A stretch of 64,000 nucleotides of DNA from Parasponia andersonii (GCA_002914805.1 JXTB01000249.1:102561-166560), one strand, 5' to 3'. Positions 22,995-35,769 are shown, counted from the first letter of the stretch. Numbers and translations are program-made. Notes: a model not told the origin generated them from the letters alone.

Positions 22995-24816
22995 TTTCAA
23001 TAACAAGTTTGAGTTTTGATCCCCTGAAATCGGAAGCAAACATAAAAGCTTAATATTGTTATGGATCATTATCACAGATATTATAGAATGTTAACATAGA
23101 GCTTTATGCATTACTGAATTAAAGATTACATTTCCATTATATTTTTTAAAAGATAAAAAAAAATGATACTTCTTCATGCTCATCAATAGATTACAATAAT
23201 TTTGCGATTATTTATTGTTATGAGTAATACATAATTTAGTCTTTGTATTGAATTCGTTATTGCTCTTTTTGTTATGAAGAATGAATTAAAAAAAAAAAGT
23301 TACATTTGTAATGTGACTGTATACAAAAATTATGTCCCTGTTAGTTTCTCAACTTAACCAAAGCGTACATACTTAATTTGATTTTTGTTTTCTTTTCTTT
23401 TAATAGGTTAATTTGATTTTAATTTTTTTTTTGGAAAATAAAAAAATATATATATATAGGTAACCTTCTGATGTAAGATAAGATTAGAAATTAAAAATTA
23501 GAATAGCAAGGTGATAGAATTAAGGCAAATAGATAAATTGGTATAAAAGTAATAAAACTAAACAATAATTTAAGAGAAAATAAGAACAATCAAGAAGAAG
23601 AAAATATATTCTAAAAAACAATTGCATAACTAAGCCTATTTATAAATAAAATAATCTGACATAAACAAATTCTAAAAAGTAATGAAAATAAAAATCTTAA
23701 AACTATATACTCAAAAGTAAAATAACCTAATAATTAAATAAAACTTAATAAATAATAGTAATAATAATATTCTTAAAATATTCTATTCCTCATCTGCATC
23801 ACCTTCTACTTCTATTTCGGTTTTCAGAAACCCCGGTTGTTGATCTGTGCAAAATAATAATATTGTACAAATATTTTCCACGCTGGTAATTTGGTATGTA
23901 TGTACCGCATGCAAATATTATGATAGGGACAATTTTGGAATTGGAAAAAGAAAAAAAAAAAAAAAAAAACGCATTCGCCATGAACGTGATAAAAAATCAA
24001 AACAAGGAAAAAGATCAAATAAAAGAAAGACTTGTAAGTGGACAGCATAGGCTGTGGACCCATATGAGCATCCTTTCATTGTCGGTGGAAGGCAAATTCA
24101 ATGACTTAATAAATTAGACTAAATTAAATATGTAGCAAAAGATGTTTTAGAAGTTTTGCACTTTTTCTTTGTCCAAATCTTGCTCTTACCCACCAAACTA
24201 ATAATTTAATTAACCAAATGCCATTATTTTTTCCCAATTATTCGGCCTTATTCTCCTATACACACACAAATAAGCATCAAATTATGGACCATGATTTTAT
24301 TTTTTAAAAAAAAATTATTATTTTTGTTTTGATTTTTTATTTATGAATTGTCAGTGGGTATTAAAATTTTGTGTGCATGTTAAATCCTACCGACAATCTT
24401 TGCGGTCTTAATTTATCCAAAAGCATTAAGGCAAATGTATTTGTCAATTGGGATTTTGTGGAGCTAAATAATAATAATAACACATCAAAATCAGCTTTAA
24501 AATTTGGCTCTGAAAACCATTTGACTACAATTTAGTACAAAGCTCAATCTGTATGTAGATTACTTTAAATTTTCAAATGAAGTTGAGCTTACATTTAGGG
24601 GTGCTCGTTTGATTTAGAAAATTATTGAGAACTATTGCCTCTAGCCAAATGCCACCCATCCCTTTTATTCTTGCTAACTTCTTTAGTTCATTATCAAAAA
24701 ATAGGATGAAAGGAAATTAATTAATTAATATATATTTAACTTATATTATATAAATTTTCTGTTAGTAAGACCAATATCAGTGTGCTAAGACTAATGATCC
24801 TTGAAAAAGATAAACA
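22995..24816. other. Intergenic, no gene seen
   Basis: AT-rich sequence with A/T runs (poly-A near 23949-23969). The small open frames on both strands at 23799-24117 sit on the poly-A/poly-T tract and look like chance. Confidence 0.55.
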
Positions 24817-25350
24817 TGTTGAATTAAAATCCATAAAATAACTAACAACAATCCGTTTAAACTTAAAACATATTAACCCAAAACTGGCAAAAATTGGACA
24901 TTATCTCTAATAGTAATCTGAGGTCATGATCGGCCATTGTCCTCTTTCTGTGCTCTTGTAAGCTGCGAAATGGTGAAGAAAAAGAAAAAGATTAACAATG
25001 TTCAGCACTCCGTGGCCTTCTTGAGGTCTCAGCCGAAAATCATACCAAAATGAACACTGTCCTATTATGCACAAACTGGTCAATGACCGATTTTAATCAA
25101 AGAATAGGCTGGGGCTTTTTCACGTATATGGTAGATCACACCCTTGGCCCAATGGGTTAGCTAAGGTGTCTAAAGAGTGTGAAACTATGGGCTTTGTACA
25201 TATTAAAATGTGTGATCTATCCTATTATGGTCCAATTAGCAATACTATGCAAAGTTAATTATACATACAAATATAGTTGTCCTTAACAAGCTTTAATTAA
25301 CATATAGTGAGTTACTAGTGATTATACTATAGTCCATACAAAAATACTCA
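24817..25350 (-). repeat. 3' LTR of the non-coding element
   Basis: Left copy of the long direct repeat. It shares with the right copy TTGAATTAAAATCCATAAAA, GATCACAC-CTTGGCCCAATG, TATCCTATTATGG and the terminal CATACAAAAATA. The sequence just inside it is not strongly purine-rich on the minus strand, so the polypurine tract is decayed or unclear. Confidence 0.8.
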
Positions 25351-26377
25351 CTGAACCATAATATGTCAAGATACGAAAATCTCTTACAAATATGAATAGC
25401 CAAAACTAATAATGCATAATACCGATCGATAGAATACAAGTATCATACATAACCAGGTTCTAGAGATTTACAAAACATGGCGACAACTTTCATATATAGA
25501 TTCACCAACAATATATATATTGAGACTAAAATCAGATGTCTCTAATTATATCACTTACCAAACAAACATATGCGTGCATACATCATAAAAGTGACTGAGA
25601 TCCATATCATGCATGTATTACATAGAATATCCATATCATGCATGTATTACATAGAATATAAGCAATCCACAATAATCAATAATATGTTCATTATACATGG
25701 ATGATAATAAACTCCTACTAGTTCAATACAGCTAAGGCTACTGACAGTACCTCATGGGATGCGTGTTCTCAAACTACACAAAAGTTCATTCTTTCACTAG
25801 TGAATTCGCCAATATGTTATCTATATGCATATTCTTAACAGAAAATGAGGGGTGCTACAACTTGCTCTCTAATAAATAGGAGCTATATATCAATTAAATT
25901 GGAGCTAATAATGCTTCTCAAGGTTCCAAGAGAAAGATAAAGTTGTAGAATCATAACCATAAAATTTCAACAATCTTAAAATAGAGTGGTCTACTTTGAA
26001 TACTGAAATAAGGTTCCACAGTTAGATGTCATAGCTAGTAACTTCATAACATACCACAAAGATTTTGTCTCGATGAGCGAAGTAAATGTAAATGTCTAAT
26101 TGACACTAAATCCCAAAACAACTCAGTTGAAAGTGTCTAATTGGTACAAAATCACATAATAACTCCTTATACCATCATCATAATATACATATAGATGAAC
26201 TTTTATTATCCATATAGCCTACAATCTCAACGTTACAAAATTTAATTATGTCACAATATTGGTCTACCGATGAATCATTCACAAGATAAGATTTTGAGTA
26301 CCCAAAAAAGGATCTCATAAGTACCTAATTGGAATACACAAAAGTAAATACAACATCATGACATGTGTGTACTTGAG

Positions 26378-26410
<33 letters not shown>

Positions 26411-26413
<3 letters not shown>

Positions 26414-26653
26414 TACCAATCTAGTAGGCATTTTTTTTTTTACCCATGCATAGGTATCAATTTGGCCAATAAAAATTTAGCATGCACATTTTTTTATTGT
26501 AAAAAATACGAGAGAGAAAGAGCATTAATGATGCACGTTTTTTCATGCACTTCATTATAGCCATTAGATCACCATCTAATGGTGATCCAATGGCTAAAAA
26601 AAAAAATACATATCCATAGGTAAAGAAAAAAAATACCTATTAGATTGGCAACC
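26411..26653. mobile_element. MITE copy A, inserted in a TA microsatellite
   Basis: A 243-bp element with ~40-bp imperfect terminal inverted repeats, GGTACCAATCTAGTAGG on the left and CCTATTAGATTGGCAACC on the right. A 29-bp AT repeat flanks it on the left and TATATATATATAT on the right. Inside is GCCATTAGATCACCATCTAATGG, a self-complementary core written here only in part by its sense. Two further copies lie at 40269-40498 and, inverted, at 40777-41016. It sits inside the non-coding LTR element. Confidence 0.75.
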
Positions 26654-27325
26654 TATATATATATATTTATACACACACCAGGCTGTTAACAATAGATGCG
26701 TAGAGACTAATCTCATATAATCTCTCTCAAAACAACTAATAGACTTTCAGTCTTTCACAATTTATCACATTTCAAAATTAGTGCTTTCTAGCAAGAATAA
26801 TAATATTTAGAGCTGGATCTCTGTAAAGAGCTTGATCAATGTAGATTCTTTGAGACAAAACAAAATACCATTAGAACCATATGAAGAACCTATATACCTA
26901 GAATATACGAGGTTTTTCTGAGACTCTTCGTATCTATATAGCTAATCAACAATTATTTATCTCACATATCGGGTCAAAATCTTTAAATGCGAGCACAATA
27001 CCTACAATATATAAAATCATGAATATGTAGTTGCTCTCATTAACCCTTCACATGTATACATTGGTCAACAACATTCTCCAAAACACACTAATAGAGACAA
27101 TCTCATCAAATTTATAACACCACTATATTGATGCCAGTTTCAATCCATAACCAAAAAATATGGAAAATCTGTGTAATAATTTAATAAAAAATTTTATAAT
27201 GGCCAAAATTAACAAATAACCACACAAATAATTAGGAAATGAAAAATGGATCAAAATGTCGAAAACTGCGAACGAAGAACACTTTGCACACAAGCCAGAA
27301 ATCTTCTTTTTTTTTTTTTGAAAAA

Positions 27326-27537
27326 ACGACATGTCGTTCGACGAAACGACAAATAACAAAATTGTGAGAAAAAACAACATGTTTTTTGCATAAGCCAAAA
27401 GACGACATGTCGTTTGCTGAAACAATAAGCGACTCTACCCTTAAACGACATGTCATTTTTCACTCGAAAAAACGACGGCTTCTCTTAAGTAAATAACATG
27501 TCATTTTTTGCCTGATAGAGGCAAAACGACACGTCAT
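27326..27537. repeat. Cluster of the palindrome ACGACATGTCGT
   Basis: Perfect copies are at 27326-27337 and 27402-27413. One- or two-base variants are at 27373-27384, 27445-27456, 27493-27504 and 27526-27537, at irregular spacings of 30-75 bp. Flanks are often AAA on the left and TT on the right. The same palindrome occurs upstream of the PPR gene at 51862-51873. The cluster creates overlapping open frames with repeated NDMSF-like peptides, which are a by-product of the repeat. Confidence 0.75.
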
Positions 27538-27979
27538 TTGTATCGTTCGTGACCTCCAGCCAGGTGCAATTCGACTCGATTCAAATCTTTTGACCCGACC
27601 CAGCCATATCTTGGTCTCCGGTGCTCCATTTTTGACGATCTAAATTTCATTTCTAATGGTTTTCTAATGTTCATTTGGCAAAAAAATGTTCCAAAAAAGT
27701 GCAGAAAATTTGACAAAAATCCGGCCATTTTCAAAGTTTTAAACCTTTAAAAAACTTAATAAATCCAGCCAAAACAAATACAAACTCTTCAAATGTCATG
27801 CCCATAACACATATTTGTCATCAATAATCAAAATGACGATTGTTTGTATCCAAAATAATTCTCGGAATAAATGGGTATATATATATATATATATGAAAAA
27901 AAACCCAAAAAATTCTGAAAAAATTAAAAAACAAACAATAGAATAGCTCTAAGTTAAATAGACTAGCTCTAATACCAAT

Positions 27980-28517
27980 TGTTGAATTAAAATCCATAAA
28001 ACTACTAACAACAATCCATTTAAACTTAAAACATATTAACGCAAAAACTAGCAAAAATTGGATATTACTTCTAATGGTTGCATGTGATCTTGACCGACTA
28101 TTGTCCTCCTTGTATGCTCTTATAAGCTACAAAAATGGTGAAAAAAAGGAAGAGGATCGATAGTGTTCAGCACTCCTTGACTTTCTTGAAGTCTCAGTCG
28201 AAAACTACACCAAAATTAATACTGCACCCCTTAAGCATAAACTGGTCAACGACCGATTTTTATCAAAGAATAGGGTGGGAATTTTTCACATGTGTGGTAG
28301 ATCACACTCTTGGCCCAATGGGTTGGCCAAGGTGTCCAAAGAGTGTGAAACCATAGACTTTATATATATTAAAATGTGCAGTCTATCCTATTATGGCCCA
28401 ATTAGCAATGCTATGTAAAGTTAATAGTACATATAAATATAGTTATTCTTGACATGCTTTAATTAATATATAGTGGGTTACTAGTGATTATATTATAGTT
28501 CATACAAAAATAATCCA
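27980..28517 (-). repeat. 5' LTR of the non-coding element
   Basis: Right copy of the long direct repeat. It starts TGTTGAATT on the plus strand and adjoins the reverse-complement primer-binding site at 27966-27977. Confidence 0.8.
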
Positions 28518-29597
28518 ACAAAAAAAATTTTACTAAAGAGAAATTTCATGGTACAAAAGTTTCGGAAAAACAAGAACTTCATTAGTGTAAATCAACTTCT
28601 ATATACGAAGAAAATATGCGAGGACTCAAATTGAGCCTAACTCTATGAATCTAGTTGTGATAGCTTTTATTTTTATTTTTATGTAGAAAAGGAAAAGTCA
28701 AAATCATAATTTATATTATAGTATGTAAATAATATATTTTTGGAAATTTAAATATAGGATGTAAGTAATACTTTTTTTTTTATCATTAATTCAAATTAAG
28801 ATAGATATGGAAAAACATAAATTCCCAATAAAATCTGAAAAAAAAATCCATATTTTCGTTGAAACTTTTCCTAGATAAATCATGTGAGTCTAGCTTCATC
28901 TAGAACAACTCTCAGAGCTAAAAGTTCTCTGATATCTCATGCAAATTGTCTTAGAAACTGTTTCAAGTTAAGAAAACTAAAAAACAGCTTCTAAAAACCA
29001 TAGTAAACATTCCCAATATGTAGTAGATGAAGCAAGTATACGGGTGACATTATTCGCTTATCGGGGGAAAAATGGCTTCAAGAACCAATACTAAGGCCAT
29101 GTTACTAATTTGTAAAGGGAATTAATAGAAAGTGAATTGAGAGAAAATAAAATGGGTAGAAACAAGAAACAATGAGTGAAGAAGGCTATAATTATCTTTC
29201 AGACATAATTAATTAACATGTAAACACATGAAGTGGGAAATTCTCTTTCATATTCTCTTTTCTCTCTATTACAGATTAGTAAATACGTCCTAAAAGTTTT
29301 ATGAGTCAATATATTAATCACCTGAACAACATTGATTGCACATATTTTGATCACACTTATAGTGACATGTTCAAGTTGGCTCCGAATCACCCTACTAGCA
29401 CCGATGAACATCATTTCCAAGCAAATAGTAACATTTGTATTCATCTTGGGGCATGTTCAAATAATTTAAAATGCCAGATTAAGCAGTCCATCGAGCTTTC
29501 AAGTCTCAATACTCAAAAAGATAGATAAAATCAGTAATGGCATTCCATAAACCTAGCTCCACGATGAGTTTATTAATAATGAAATATGGGTTTGGCC
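28518..29597. other. Intergenic, no gene seen
   Basis: AT-rich sequence without recognisable coding regions. The open frames at 29199-29444 (minus) and 29301-29528 (plus) overlap antisense and match nothing I know. Confidence 0.5.
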
Positions 29598-29979
29598 TGT
29601 TGAAGGATTTAAAATATTAGATTATGAGATAGGGAAGCCTAATCATAATGTACATTTGTTGTCTTGCTCCTTAACATAAATCAACTTTTTAATAGGGATA
29701 TGTGGGTAGTTTGCACATCATGTATTAGGTTGTCATTGACTCATTAGGGTTGCCAATTTTGTGAGGAGAGTGAGAGATTGAGTGAATCAGTGTTGTCAAG
29801 ATGTGTGAGATCACCTTGTATTTTTCTTCTTTACTAAATTGAAATGATGTGATGACAAACTAGACGTAGGTCTCACGCTAGGCAAAGAGAGTGAACCATT
29901 ATAAATTTATGTGATTTTTTTTATTTTGTGTTATTTATTATTGCTCTCGTAATCAAGGTTTAGAGGTCAATCCATAACA
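29598..29979 (+). mobile_element. Possible solo LTR (Copia type)
   Basis: The stretch starts TGTTGAAGG and ends CCATAACA. Near its 3' side it has the wording of a plant Copia U5 region (CTAGACGTAGGTCTCACGC, then GTGAACCATTATAAATTTATGTG). No second LTR is found nearby, and the flanking five bases (TGGCC / TAAAA) do not match, so the exact ends are uncertain. Confidence 0.4.
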
Positions 29980-30644
29980 TAAAAGACAGAAGTTTAGGGA
30001 GCTAAGGATTGTGAAAAACTTTTACTCGTCGATTATGAATAAAGTGTGTTTTTAATCAACTTTGATCCCCGGATAACAATTCTCTATAACCGTGAGGATA
30101 CATCAAGTCTTATTATTTGCCTACAAAAATGATATCCCCAAATAATATTTCCTTCGCAGGAACCGAAAAGCGGGGGTATTTGGTTCATTAATTAATCTCT
30201 ATGCTTGCTTAATAAGTAGAAATTGAAAATTCAAGTGAAGTTCTAAAGCCATAAATGATCTTTATACATTCAATTTCATTTTGTATCATAAAAGTATTTT
30301 ATTAGTTGTATTTTTTCCTTTATATATTTCAAAAAATATCCGATTTATACGTTCATCCGTAATCACCTTTATTATATAAGTTTCAAACTAAAAGAATTAA
30401 AAAAAAATTCAATCGGTGAGAGCTGGAGATTAAAGAATTAATAATACAAAGGAAACAAATGGGAGAGACATCATTGATCATACGTCCTAGGTTTCGAATT
30501 AATAAATTCACAATTGTTTGAATTCAGAGGGAAAAAAAGGAAATTTCATATGGCTTAATTGAATGATTTTAAATTGAACAGTAGGTATATACATATGTTT
30601 TTATAAATTCCTTTCCTACTAAAAACCAAAGAAATAGAGGTCTA
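29980..30644. other. Intergenic, no gene seen
   Basis: Non-coding AT-rich DNA between the possible solo LTR and the long-inverted-repeat element. Nothing recognisable. Confidence 0.5.
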
Positions 30645-32045
30645 GAGATTATAACTAAAATATCCTATGTTTTAAAAAATTATGTAAAAAAACTTTGTGT
30701 TTTCGGAAAATTAAAATAAGTACTTTATTATCACTAAAGTACTCTCTCTTTTAAAAAGTGTGAACAAAAAACCTTATACTATTAAAAATTCAAAAAATAA
30801 AGACCTTGTATTTGAATTATTATATTATTTTCTACCTTTGACTGATCAAAGCTTAAAAAATTAATAAAATTAATATTTTATCCCTTATTATTGTTGTACT
30901 ATTGGTTCCTTATATGAAGTTTGGGTTTCATCTCAAAAGGTTAACTTATTGAGTAGAGTAGCCCAATATCTTATAAACTCATTCTCAACTTATGTTTTGC
31001 CAATGTGAGACTTCGTTCGCACCCAACAATCTTCTCTTTGATCAAAGTACCATGTTCCCTTTTGATGATCTACATTCCATTCATGGATATCCCATCACGA
31101 CTTCACCATCGTGTTCTCGTGGACTTTACAACTCATACGCCCCAAGGTCTCCACCATGTTTTTTTTATGGCATTAACATGGAGGTTGTTCAGCCTCGAGT
31201 ATTCGGAAATTTTCACTACCAAGATATAACCCGGGCCCATACTTCATCCGATACATAGCAACATTTGGATCCACGCTCACCACACCACTTATTATGCCAT
31301 TGGTTCCTCATAAGGGGTTGAGATTCTATCTCAAAAGATCAACCTATTGACAGGAGTAACCTAATATCTTATAAACTCATTCTCAACCTATATTTTGCTA
31401 ATGTGGAACTTCGTTTGTACCCAACAATTATATTAACTTAACACTTGAAAATGAAGGAAGAGAGAATACATACGGTCTAAAATCTCTTAAAAAAAATTTT
31501 TCCCTCCATAGTTGGAACATAAATTCATAAAAGAAAAAAATCTAAAATTTTGGGAAATTTCAAAAAGTGACAAAAAAAAACTCCCCCCATAATTGTAGCA
31601 CAAATCTAGGAAAAAAAAATTAAAAGTTTTAAAAATTTCGGAAGCGACGAAAATTTTTAGAAATCTTAGAATTTTTAATCTGGATTTGTTTTACAACTAT
31701 GGCGAGAAGGGTTTTTTTTTAAGAGATTTTAGATCACATATATTCTCTCTTACTTCATTTTCAAGTGTGGTGTATGTCTTAAGTTAATATAATATTAGTA
31801 GAATATTAATTTTACTATTTTTTTCGAAGCATTTGAGCAGTCAAAAGTTGCACGTAATATAATAATTCAAATGAAAGGTATTTATTTTAAATTTTTAATA
31901 ATACATAGTTTTTTTTTACACTTTCTAAACCAAAAGGTATTTTAGTGATAATTTTCTTTAAATAAAAAATATCTATTTTGAATTTACAAAAACACAGTTT
32001 TTTTACATTTTTTTTAAATAAAGGATATTTTAGTAATAATTTCTC
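30645..32045. mobile_element. Long-inverted-repeat (foldback) element carrying a nested TRIM
   Basis: The left arm (30645 to about 30897, resuming at about 31432) is the reverse complement of the right arm, ending at 32045. Matching pairs include ACTAAAATATCCT with AGGATATTTTAGT, GTAAAAAAACT-TGTGTTTT with its complement near 31985-32010, TTTGAATTATTATATT with its complement near 31855-31870, and CACTTGAAAATGAAG at 31443 with CTTCATTTTCAAGTG at 31753-31767. The centre is near 31610. After removing the TRIM (524 bp plus target duplication) the element is about 870 bp and almost wholly palindromic. No transposase is encoded. The family (MULE-like or other foldback MITE) cannot be settled, because I see no clear target-site duplication. 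Confidence 0.75.
30903..31426 (-). mobile_element. TRIM (terminal-repeat retrotransposon in miniature), 524 bp
   Basis: Two direct repeats of exactly 126 bp (30903-31028 and 31301-31426) bound a 272-bp inside. Each runs TG...CA. On the minus strand the right repeat is followed by A and TGGCATAATAAG, a degenerate Met-tRNA primer-binding site. The left repeat is preceded by AAAGAGAAGAT (31029-31039), a polypurine tract. Flanks are ACTAT (30898-30902) and ATTAT (31427-31431), a near-perfect 5-bp target duplication. The repeat carries the string CCAATGTGAGACTTCG, which I recall as common in rosid LTRs. No coding capacity. Confidence 0.85.
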
Positions 32046-33800
32046 TTATTTTTTTTATTTTTGAATTTCATTTTTTTTAGTTAAAATATGAATTCCACTT
32101 AATCAAATAGATGAATTACAAAAACTAGTTGATACGAGGATTGAGTTACGAAATAACTATAATAGTAAACAAATAATCAATGAAAACGTTGTATTCTAAT
32201 AAAAATTAAGGAGGAAATACATAATCCAACATGGGGTACAATTAGACCTATATGAGAAATTCATCTTTGCTCTTTTAAATCATCTTCTGTTATTAGAGTT
32301 GACTCTTATAGAAATTATTTTTCAACATTAAATGATTTGTAGATCTTGAACCCTGATCTTTTTATCTAAAAGAAAACACATAAAACTAGATAAAATTGAA
32401 AAAAAACAAACAAACAATAAGATACACATAGAATTAGAATCATGAGAGGAAATACTTATACAATACAATGATTATCGAAAACAAAAAGGGAAAAAAAAAA
32501 AATGTTACCGAGGGAGAACATAAGGAGGATCTCTCCTCTAAGTGGAATGGAAATCTAAAAAAGTAAAAATTAAAAATGATGCAGGGAGAATTTTCACGGA
32601 GCGATTAGGTCTTTTTTAAGGTCAAATTTGTCTTCTTGAATATCGTTGATTATGTCTAATCCTTTTTAAGGTCAAATTTATATTCTTCCTGAATTCCGTT
32701 GATTATGTCTCTATGTCATATATGTCATGTTACTCTTTTGAGTTTTGTTTTTCTCTCACGATGAACAGGAAAGAGAGAAACCCATATAAAATTAGTATAT
32801 TTATATATGACAAAATAACAACCAAATATATCAACATTTTAGTTAAAATTTTTAATATAAACTATTTAAGGACACATAATAATTTTTTTTTTAATTAGGA
32901 CTTAACTAATAACTTTTATTTATTATAAATTAAAAAAAAATATGTAATATTATCCAATTTCCATCCCACCTTATTAGAAATAATGGTTTTCACGTCTACC
33001 CTTAGTATGACTGAAACCTAAAATCGAGATCCTAAATAATCGGTATTTTTATCACTTAAACTAATTTCATCAATAAGTTTTTATAATATACTCCTATGTG
33101 AGACCATCTAACTTTGGCCATCGGATGATAAATCAATAGTTTTGGCCATCGGATGATAAATCAATAGTGTTGATTGTTGGGCTTAAATTAGATAAAATAA
33201 AGTGCATGACACTATATTAATTCTCCCACCTCACTTTCTCCCTTTTCCTGAATCTCCGTTTTAATTTATTTTTATTTTTTAACTCGTACTTGAATCTCTT
33301 TTTGCTCATTTTCTCTTTCTTCTCTTTCTTTTATCTACGAAAATTGGTCTTCTTGTCGAGTTCAAGATTCTAGGCTCTAATTCTCATTAAATCACCAAAT
33401 ACGAACCAGAAAAATAAAAGTCCCCAAATCTGAGAAAACCTAGGATCCCTAGTCAAATTTTAAGAAATGGACAAGGAACCCTATTCTAATTTTTTTTTCC
33501 TTTTTTAATATTTTCCTAGAAACCCAACAAAAAATTTATGTACAATGAAAAAATTGACCTGTGGAACTGGATTTGGTTAACCCATTTGGTAGTAATCTTG
33601 AACTAGAGTCGCGTAGCATCAAATCCATCAAAAAGGCATTACATTCTGGCATGGAAAGATCTTTGGAGTCTTAAATCGGCAGATTAGCCTTGTGGTATCT
33701 TCAATAGCCCAAGAAACCATTGAAATTGAAGTTTGGGTTTCTGGGTCTTGGTGAGAATCTCTCAGTTAGGTCTCTTCCATGAAAATTGGACTAAAGTAAA
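32046..33800. other. Intergenic with small tandem duplications
   Basis: No gene is recognised. Two local duplications are visible: a ~53-bp unit at about 32608-32712 (CTTTTTTAAGGTCAAATTT ... GTTGATTATGTCT, twice) and a ~28-bp unit at 33113-33168 (TTGGCCATCGGATGATAAAT, twice). Confidence 0.6.
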
Positions 33801-34363
33801 TGTTGATGTACGTGTGAATAGAAGTAAAAAGGTAGCCGTTATAGTAATAGTGAAAAGGGCAGCCGTCATAACAATAGTGTAAATGGCAGCCGTCATAGCA
33901 ATAATAAAAAGTAGTGTTCACATTACCTTTCAAGGCCTATAAATAGAGACTTCATTTATCATTCTCTTTATCCTAAAACTTGAAAACATTTCAAGTTCTC
34001 TCTTCTAATTAAATCTTTTCTTTCTCTTTATTTCTCCTTTCAAAGAGAGTAAAGTTTCTTTACGAAAGAAAAAGTTTCAAAGAGTGGCAGTGTAAGGTGT
34101 GAGTGAGAGAATACTTGTGAGAAAGTACTTGAGTGTATTGGGATCATTGGGTAAAAAAGAGGGAAATCTATGTGATTGTAAAAACTTTTCATATAGTGAA
34201 ATTTTTTTCTGAGAGACAGTAGTTTTTCTCTTGAGAATTTTCCACTTAAATTCTTGTGTTATAAGATTGGTTTCTATTTCCTATTATTATTTCTCTATTA
34301 TTCTAACTTTTCTTTGAAGTGAGATCTTGGGAGTGGCGAATCTGGGTCAGTCAGATTCCCAAT
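33801..34363 (+). mobile_element. Probable solo LTR with a triplicated U3 repeat
   Basis: The sequence starts TGTTGATGTACG. At about 33826-33905 it holds three tandem ~31-bp copies of a unit with GGCAGCCGTCATAACAATAG. It then has a TATA box (CCTATAAATAGAGAC, 33941-33955), followed by a long T/C-rich leader and a TTTTTCTCTTGAGAATTTTCC stretch, as in Copia U3-R-U5 regions. No partner LTR or internal domains follow. The 3' boundary is a guess, since no TSD is clear. Confidence 0.5.
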
Positions 34364-35769
34364 AATAAATTGATGTAAGAGCCTTTCTTTTTTTTTTTTC
34401 CCCTTTCAGAGAAGAAGAGAAATTGGGTCTTGGTTTACAAAGAAAGAGAGGAGAAAGGGGTGTCTTTTTTGGTTGGCTGACCTTATACTCTGTTCATTCA
34501 AATTTGAATTTAGAGAGTCGAATTTTTCTCAGATTTAGACGCTTGCCTCCACATCGTGTATTTTTCACGAGTTATTGCTTGGTTCCGATTCTGGCAGAGT
34601 CGAACGAGGTGCTGGCGGAGCTCTCAACATGGAATTGATTGCTTGTCAATAGTCTAGAGTGAATACTTGCCAATAAAGTTCTAGTTGGCCGAGAGAAGAG
34701 GAATACTAGAGCTGATTTTCAATTGAATTGAAAATATGTCCACCAAATGGCTGATTCCAGGTTTTACTTAATGTCTTTGAAAATTTATATCTACTTCATT
34801 CATGAAAAAATTGAAAATATTTTCAATTGAATTCGTAGGGAATTTTTAAATTAGAGAACGGACTCCTTGTCAAACCCAACCATACTTCCAAGTTTAAACA
34901 CGAATTAACCCAACTTAGTCAAATCCATGAGTAGAAATTTATTACTTAAAATTTCATCTTCCCCCTATTAGGGAAAAAAAAATGGTTCAATTAATTTCTA
35001 CTGATATGAGGACTTCTCCCATGAAAGAAGTAAAGTAATAATGGTTATGCGTTAACACCCAGAAGAGAAAGAAAAGAGAGTAGCATAGGACATAAGAGAG
35101 ATTTGTCCTTTCAGCTTTGGGTTTTTCTTTGGTATATAGCAAGGCGCTATAGTAATCTGATATTACATGCCTCATTTTATCCAATTTATACAATCAACAC
35201 CATTGATTTGCAATCCAACAGTCTAAGTTAGATGAAATTACATACGGGTATATTATAATAGTCCACGCCCACTATTTGAAGTTGAAAAAAATCATTTGAA
35301 ACTCAACATTTTTCTATGTGAGTCCTTAATATTCTTATGATTTGTCATTACCCTGCCGGTGCTCTACTGGTAAATTTTTTTAGGGATTTGAAATTTTGAA
35401 AAACGAAATTTTCAAAGGATTTGATGGTTTTAATTTATTTATTACTATTTCCTTTTGTGCTGTATAAAGATTCTGTAATATTTTGTAATAAAATAGGTGT
35501 ATTTTAATTATTCCATTGTCCTTCTAAATAATTTTCTTTGTAAGTAAAATTATTATTGAAATTGTGAAATATGAATACACAGTGTCCAAAGAGTACTAGT
35601 GGGTTTTCACAGTATAATAAATTTTCCATAACCCAGCCTCGCATAGCTTTGGGCTTAAAAATACTTAAAAATAGCTATCTCCTGCTTCCCAATCCCTACA
35701 AAATGCCTCACCAGCAGTTCATATTACCAGCCAAGAAATTTAAATAAGTTTTTATTCCAAATTTCCCTT
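34364..35769. other. Intergenic, no gene seen
   Basis: Non-coding. The open frame 34423-34638 follows the solo LTR and has no recognisable domain. It could be a scrap of a retroelement's untranslated region. Confidence 0.5.

Larger units (their letters stand above)
24817..28517 (-). mobile_element. Non-autonomous LTR retrotransposon without coding capacity
   Basis: Two long direct repeats (LTRs of about 534 and 538 bp, 24817-25350 and 27980-28517) flank 2.6 kb. On the minus strand the right LTR is followed by AT and then TGGTATTAGAGC (27966-27977), which matches 11 of 12 bases of the usual plant primer-binding site for initiator Met-tRNA. This fixes the orientation as minus, with the 5' LTR on the right. 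Both LTRs run TG...CA. The inside carries no gag or pol similarity, only short frames, so the copy must depend on another element's proteins (LARD/TRIM-like). No clean 5-bp target duplication is visible (AAACA on the left, ACAAA on the right). The two LTRs differ at many positions, so the insertion is old. Confidence 0.8.

Noticed and set aside
27123-27463. Three overlapping minus-strand open frames with repeated NDMSF / RHVVF peptides
   Set aside because: The repeats come from the ACGACATGTCGT palindrome read in different frames inside a non-coding LTR element, not from a protein.
29199-29528. Overlapping open frames on both strands
   Set aside because: Antisense to each other, no known motif, AT-rich context.
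30992-31258. Two overlapping open frames of 74-88 codons
   Set aside because: They sit across the LTR and inside of the TRIM, match no family and are explained by its non-coding sequence.
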